This document shows positions 4,508 to 7,295 of a stretch of DNA of 7,295 nt, piece by piece (within the stretch, counting starts at the first letter, position 1; every line of letters starts with the position of its first letter). Under the pieces are notes generated by a model that was given only the letters and a program-made list of their open reading frames with translations, searched no databases and was not told the origin of the DNA. The stretch is from Rhodospirillales bacterium. GTDB lineage: Bacteria > Pseudomonadota > Alphaproteobacteria > Acetobacterales > Acetobacteraceae. The stretch lies in the NCBI GenBank assembly GCA_028866445.1, contig JAGWIE010000064.1, positions 1 through 7,295 on the forward strand. The letters are read 5' to 3'. Both the position numbers and the translations under genes were made by a program.

Positions 4508-7295
4508 TCAAGCCAGCCCCATCGCGTCCAGCATCGCCTCCGGCACCGCCATGGCTTGCGCCCGTGCGGTCCAAATCAACATGCAGCGCACCGGTTTGCC
4601 GGGGTGTATCTGCCGCAGCACCGCCCGGTAGGCGGCAAGCTGAAGGCGATATTTTTCTGGAATGCCGGTTGTTTCCAACGGCGGATTTCTGTCGGTCTTG
4701 TAGTCCACGACAATGATTTCTTCTGCGCCGATAAAAACACGATCCGCGATGCCGCCAATTTCCCGGCCCGAGACCACACCCGCAAGCGGTATCTCAGCGC
4801 CTGAACCAGGGCCAAACAATGCTTCAAGGGCAGGCTCATGCAGAATTTTCAGCACCGAGGCGCAAATTTCCGCTGCCTCATGCGCCAGCTCCGGCTGGGT
4901 GTGCAGGTAAGCCAAAGCCGCCTTTTGCCGCGCCGAGTCGGGCAAATCAGGCAAATATTGTAACAATGCATGAACGGCAACGCCGCGCGCCATGGCAGCG
5001 GCGCGTTTGGCGGCCGGGGCTTGCGGCCCGGCCAGCGGGCTTATGGCCAGGGCAGTGCGGGAAGTCTCCTCCGTAATCCGGCTCGGCACAATGCGCTCTG
5101 GCCCTGGCTGTTCTTTCGGCGCGGGAGCGGCCTGCCAGCCCGGTGCGTGTCCGGCCCAAACCGGCAACGCGGCTGTGCGGGCCTCGCGGGCCTGGGAAAC
5201 ACCGTCCGGCGCGGCGGTTTGGGGGCAGTCATAAACCATGTCGCCATTTTGCTCTGCCCGCGCAGGCAGGCGGGCGAAACCGGCTTTCACCGCCTCGTAC
5301 CAGCAAGCGCCGGGAATGGCTTTGCGCCCCGCCGCACCGCAGATGAGAATTTCATCCTCAGCACGGGTGAGCGCCACATAGAGCAACCGGTTATATTCCT
5401 CTAATTGCGCGTCACGCTGAGCATTTTGCACTGCCGTGAGCATGTTGGGGCGCAGCGCCGTGCGGGGGCAAAAAATAGGAATTTTGAAGTCCGCCTGCGG
5501 CACATCCATCCAGTATAACGCCGCCTCCGCCTGCGGCAGGCTCACCGTATCCGGCAAAATCACGATCGGTGCCTGCAAGCCTTTGGCGCCGTGCACGGTC
5601 ATAATCCGCACCTCATCACCGCCCGCCTCGGTTTCACGCTTAATGGCGGTGGCGGCATGACGCAGGCCGTGCACAAAGTTTTGTAAACTTCCTGGCTCAG
5701 CCACAGAAAATTGTAACGCCTCGGCCAGAAATTCGTCCAGCGGCTCCGCGGCTTCCGGGCCAAAACGCGCCAGCAAACGGGCGCGGCCGCCCAGCGCGCC
5801 CAGCGCGTCTGCAAGCAATGTAAAGGGCGTATCAAAATCCGCCCTGGCGCGCAGGGTTTCGTAGAATGCCTTCGGTGCCTGCCATTCCAGGCGCTCATCC
5901 GCACGGGCATACAGTGCGCCCACCAGCGAACCATGGCGGTTCATGGCCAGCTCCATCAGGCTTTCATCGGACAAGCCACCAAGCGGCGAGACCAGAAATT
6001 GCGCGAAGGCGAGATCATCCTCCGGCAACAGCAGCGCGTCGCATAATGCCAGCATGTCTGAGACCACGGGTTGTACGGCCAGCACCATGCGGTCCAGCCC
6101 CGCAACATCTATGCCGCGGGATTTCAGCTCAGAGGTGATGGCACCTACAATCGCCCCGCGCGAGCGCACAAGAATAAGAAAATCCCCCGGCCGGGCATTG
6201 CGATTTTTTGTGGGCAAGGGCTGGGTGAGGCGCTGCTGAATATAATCGCCCAGCTTGCGGGCGAGGCTGGCGATCGCGGATTCCGCGGTCTGGTAATCAT
6301 CCGGCAAATCCCATTCCGGTATCTCCTCGGCCTCCATGGCTTGCGCCAACGGCCAGAGCGTGGCCCGGCCCGCCTGCCCCGCACGGCTAACACCGTGGCG
6401 CAGCGTGGCGGCGGCTTCCACCACGCCGTTGCGGGCAAGGCCTTCGGCAAACACGGCATCGGTAAGTTCCAGCACCGGCGCGGTGGAACGGAAAGAAACT
6501 GAAAGCGCGCCATCCAGCCAGGCACGCCCGGCGAAGATTGCGGAGGTTTTGAATTTCTCCCTGTAAAAATCGAAACTCTTTAAATCGGCGCCCTGGAAGG
6601 AGAAGATGGATTGCTTTGGATCCCCCACCGCGAAAATGCTCCGCGCCTCTTCCCGCGCGCCCTGCCCCGCGAAAAATTCCGCTGCAATGGAAGTGGCAAT
6701 TTTCCATTGTTCTGGGGCCGTGTCCTGCACCTCATCAAGCAGCAGATGCTCGATGCCGCCATCCAGTTTATAAAGCACCCAGGCTGCACCAGGGTCGATC
6801 AGCAGTTGTGAGGTCTGATCGATGAGGTCTCCATAAGAAAGTTCTGAAGCAAGGGCCTTGGCATTCCGCTCAGCCTCGGCGACGGGATTAAAAATTTGCA
6901 GCAGCGCCTGGTTGATATTGACGAGTTGGATTAGCTTCAACCGGTCCTGGAGAGCAAGGATACGTTCAGCCTCTTTTTCAATCGCATCTTTGATTGATAA
7001 CTTCTCGGCTTCCAGTGCCTTGCCGAAATGCTTACTTAAGGTAAGGACCATTCCCTTCTGGGTAAATAAGGTTTCAAGCCATGGCGCTCTGTTGGCGGTA
7101 CGCTGTTCAATCGGCAGTGCCAACCAGTCCAATCCCGTATAGGCCCACTTCTGCCCTGTTGGCGTTCCGCGCTCCGCCACCAACCGTAAATAATCCCGCA
7201 ACGCCTCCTCACGCGGCGGGCTGACCATGGCGCGCAGCAACGCCGCCTCGTTCTCTTCCTCCGTCCCCAGCGCGGCGCGCAGCATCGCCGCCAGG
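4508..7295 (-). CDS. addA: Double-strand-break repair helicase-nuclease AddA, 5'-truncated by window edge
   Basis: Helicase and nuclease subunit of the AddAB complex, which unwinds and resects double-strand ends for RecA loading. The visible part is 928 codons ending at TGA 4510-4508. The roughly 220 N-terminal residues with the Walker A motif lie beyond the right edge; the frame is still open there, so the internal ATG at 7285 is not the start. Superfamily 1 helicase motifs are in order: DEVQD (6736-6722), GDPKQSI (6625-6605), SVSFRSTAP (motif IV), TVHGAKG (5599-5579) and LYVALTRAEDE (5383-5351). The C-terminal RecB-type nuclease is complete: GVAVH with its histidine, GGIADR, VVDYKTD with D at 4705-4703 and K at 4699-4697, and the QLAAY motif. 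The nuclease is therefore expected to be active. addB is usually upstream and would lie off the right edge. trxA follows after 71 bp. A stretch around 6961-7080 has clearly lower GC (about 43%) than the rest. Confidence 0.97.
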   Translation of the reverse strand, partial: LAAMLRAALGTEEENEAALLRAMVSPPREEALRDYLRLVAERGTPTGQKWAYTGLDWLALPIEQRTANRAPWLETLFTQKGMVLTLSKHFGKALEAEKLSIKDAIEKEAERILALQDRLKLIQLVNINQALLQIFNPVAEAERNAKALASELSYGDLIDQTSQLLIDPGAAWVLYKLDGGIEHLLLDEVQDTAPEQWKIATSIAAEFFAGQGAREEARSIFAVGDPKQSIFSFQGADLKSFDFYREKFKTSAIFAGRAWLDGALSVSFRSTAPVLELTDAVFAEGLARNGVVEAAATLRHGVSRAGQAGRATLWPLAQAMEAEEIPEWDLPDDYQTAESAIASLARKLGDYIQQRLTQPLPTKNRNARPGDFLILVRSRGAIVGAITSELKSRGIDVAGLDRMVLAVQPVVSDMLALCDALLLPEDDLAFAQFLVSPLGGLSDESLMELAMNRHGSLVGALYARADERLEWQAPKAFYETLRARADFDTPFTLLADALGALGGRARLLARFGPEAAEPLDEFLAEALQFSVAEPGSLQNFVHGLRHAATAIKRETEAGGDEVRIMTVHGAKGLQAPIVILPDTVSLPQAEAALYWMDVPQADFKIPIFCPRTALRPNMLTAVQNAQRDAQLEEYNRLLYVALTRAEDEILICGAAGRKAIPGACWYEAVKAGFARLPARAEQNGDMVYDCPQTAAPDGVSQAREARTAALPVWAGHAPGWQAAPAPKEQPGPERIVPSRITEETSRTALAISPLAGPQAPAAKRAAAMARGVAVHALLQYLPDLPDSARQKAALAYLHTQPELAHEAAEICASVLKILHEPALEALFGPGSGAEIPLAGVVSGREIGGIADRVFIGAEEIIVVDYKTDRNPPLETTGIPEKYRLQLAAYRAVLRQIHPGKPVRCMLIWTARAQAMAVPEAMLDAMGLA

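Noticed and set aside
4970..5404. Plus-strand open frames antisense to addA, including one of 144 codons
   Set aside because: They lie fully within the conserved AddA coding region and have no recognisable domain.

Overview
The window is a compact, GC-rich (about 60% GC) bacterial chromosomal segment with five of its six genes on the minus strand. The protein sequences point to an alphaproteobacterium, possibly of the Acetobacteraceae/Rhodospirillales side. The indicators are the AddA (not RecB) recombination helicase, addA followed directly by trxA, and an NDUFS6-like CHCC zinc-finger protein beside polA. The family assignment is a guess; only 'alphaproteobacterium' is reasonably supported.

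Layout from left to right. At 1-2525 (minus) is most of DNA polymerase I. Its last roughly 60 codons, including polymerase motif C, lie beyond the left edge. It starts with TTG and overlaps the stop of a 64-residue zinc-finger gene at 2522-2716 (minus). Only 24 bp away, and divergent, is a lipoprotein alpha/beta-hydrolase at 2741-3739 (plus). Its stop codon interlocks tail-to-tail with that of a YciA-type acyl-CoA thioesterase at 3736-4119 (minus). The thioesterase start overlaps the stop of thioredoxin trxA (4119-4436, minus) by one base. Between trxA and addA is a 71-bp gap holding a candidate extended -10 promoter, a heptamer direct repeat and a perfect 17-bp tandem duplication. At 4508 to beyond 7295 (minus) is addA, which lacks its first 200 or so codons at the right edge.

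The minus-strand genes are mainly DNA repair and housekeeping: AddA resects double-strand breaks, Pol I processes flaps and fills gaps, and thioredoxin supplies reducing power. No tRNA, rRNA, CRISPR, insertion sequence or phage gene is visible.

The most notable observation is in Pol I. The 5'-nuclease and polymerase active sites look intact, but every metal-binding or catalytic position of the 3'-5' proofreading domain is replaced, so the enzyme is predicted to be non-proofreading. The second point of interest is the trxA leader, which the 17-bp tandem duplication fills almost exactly between the predicted transcription start and the ATG. I did not find an undescribed multi-gene system.
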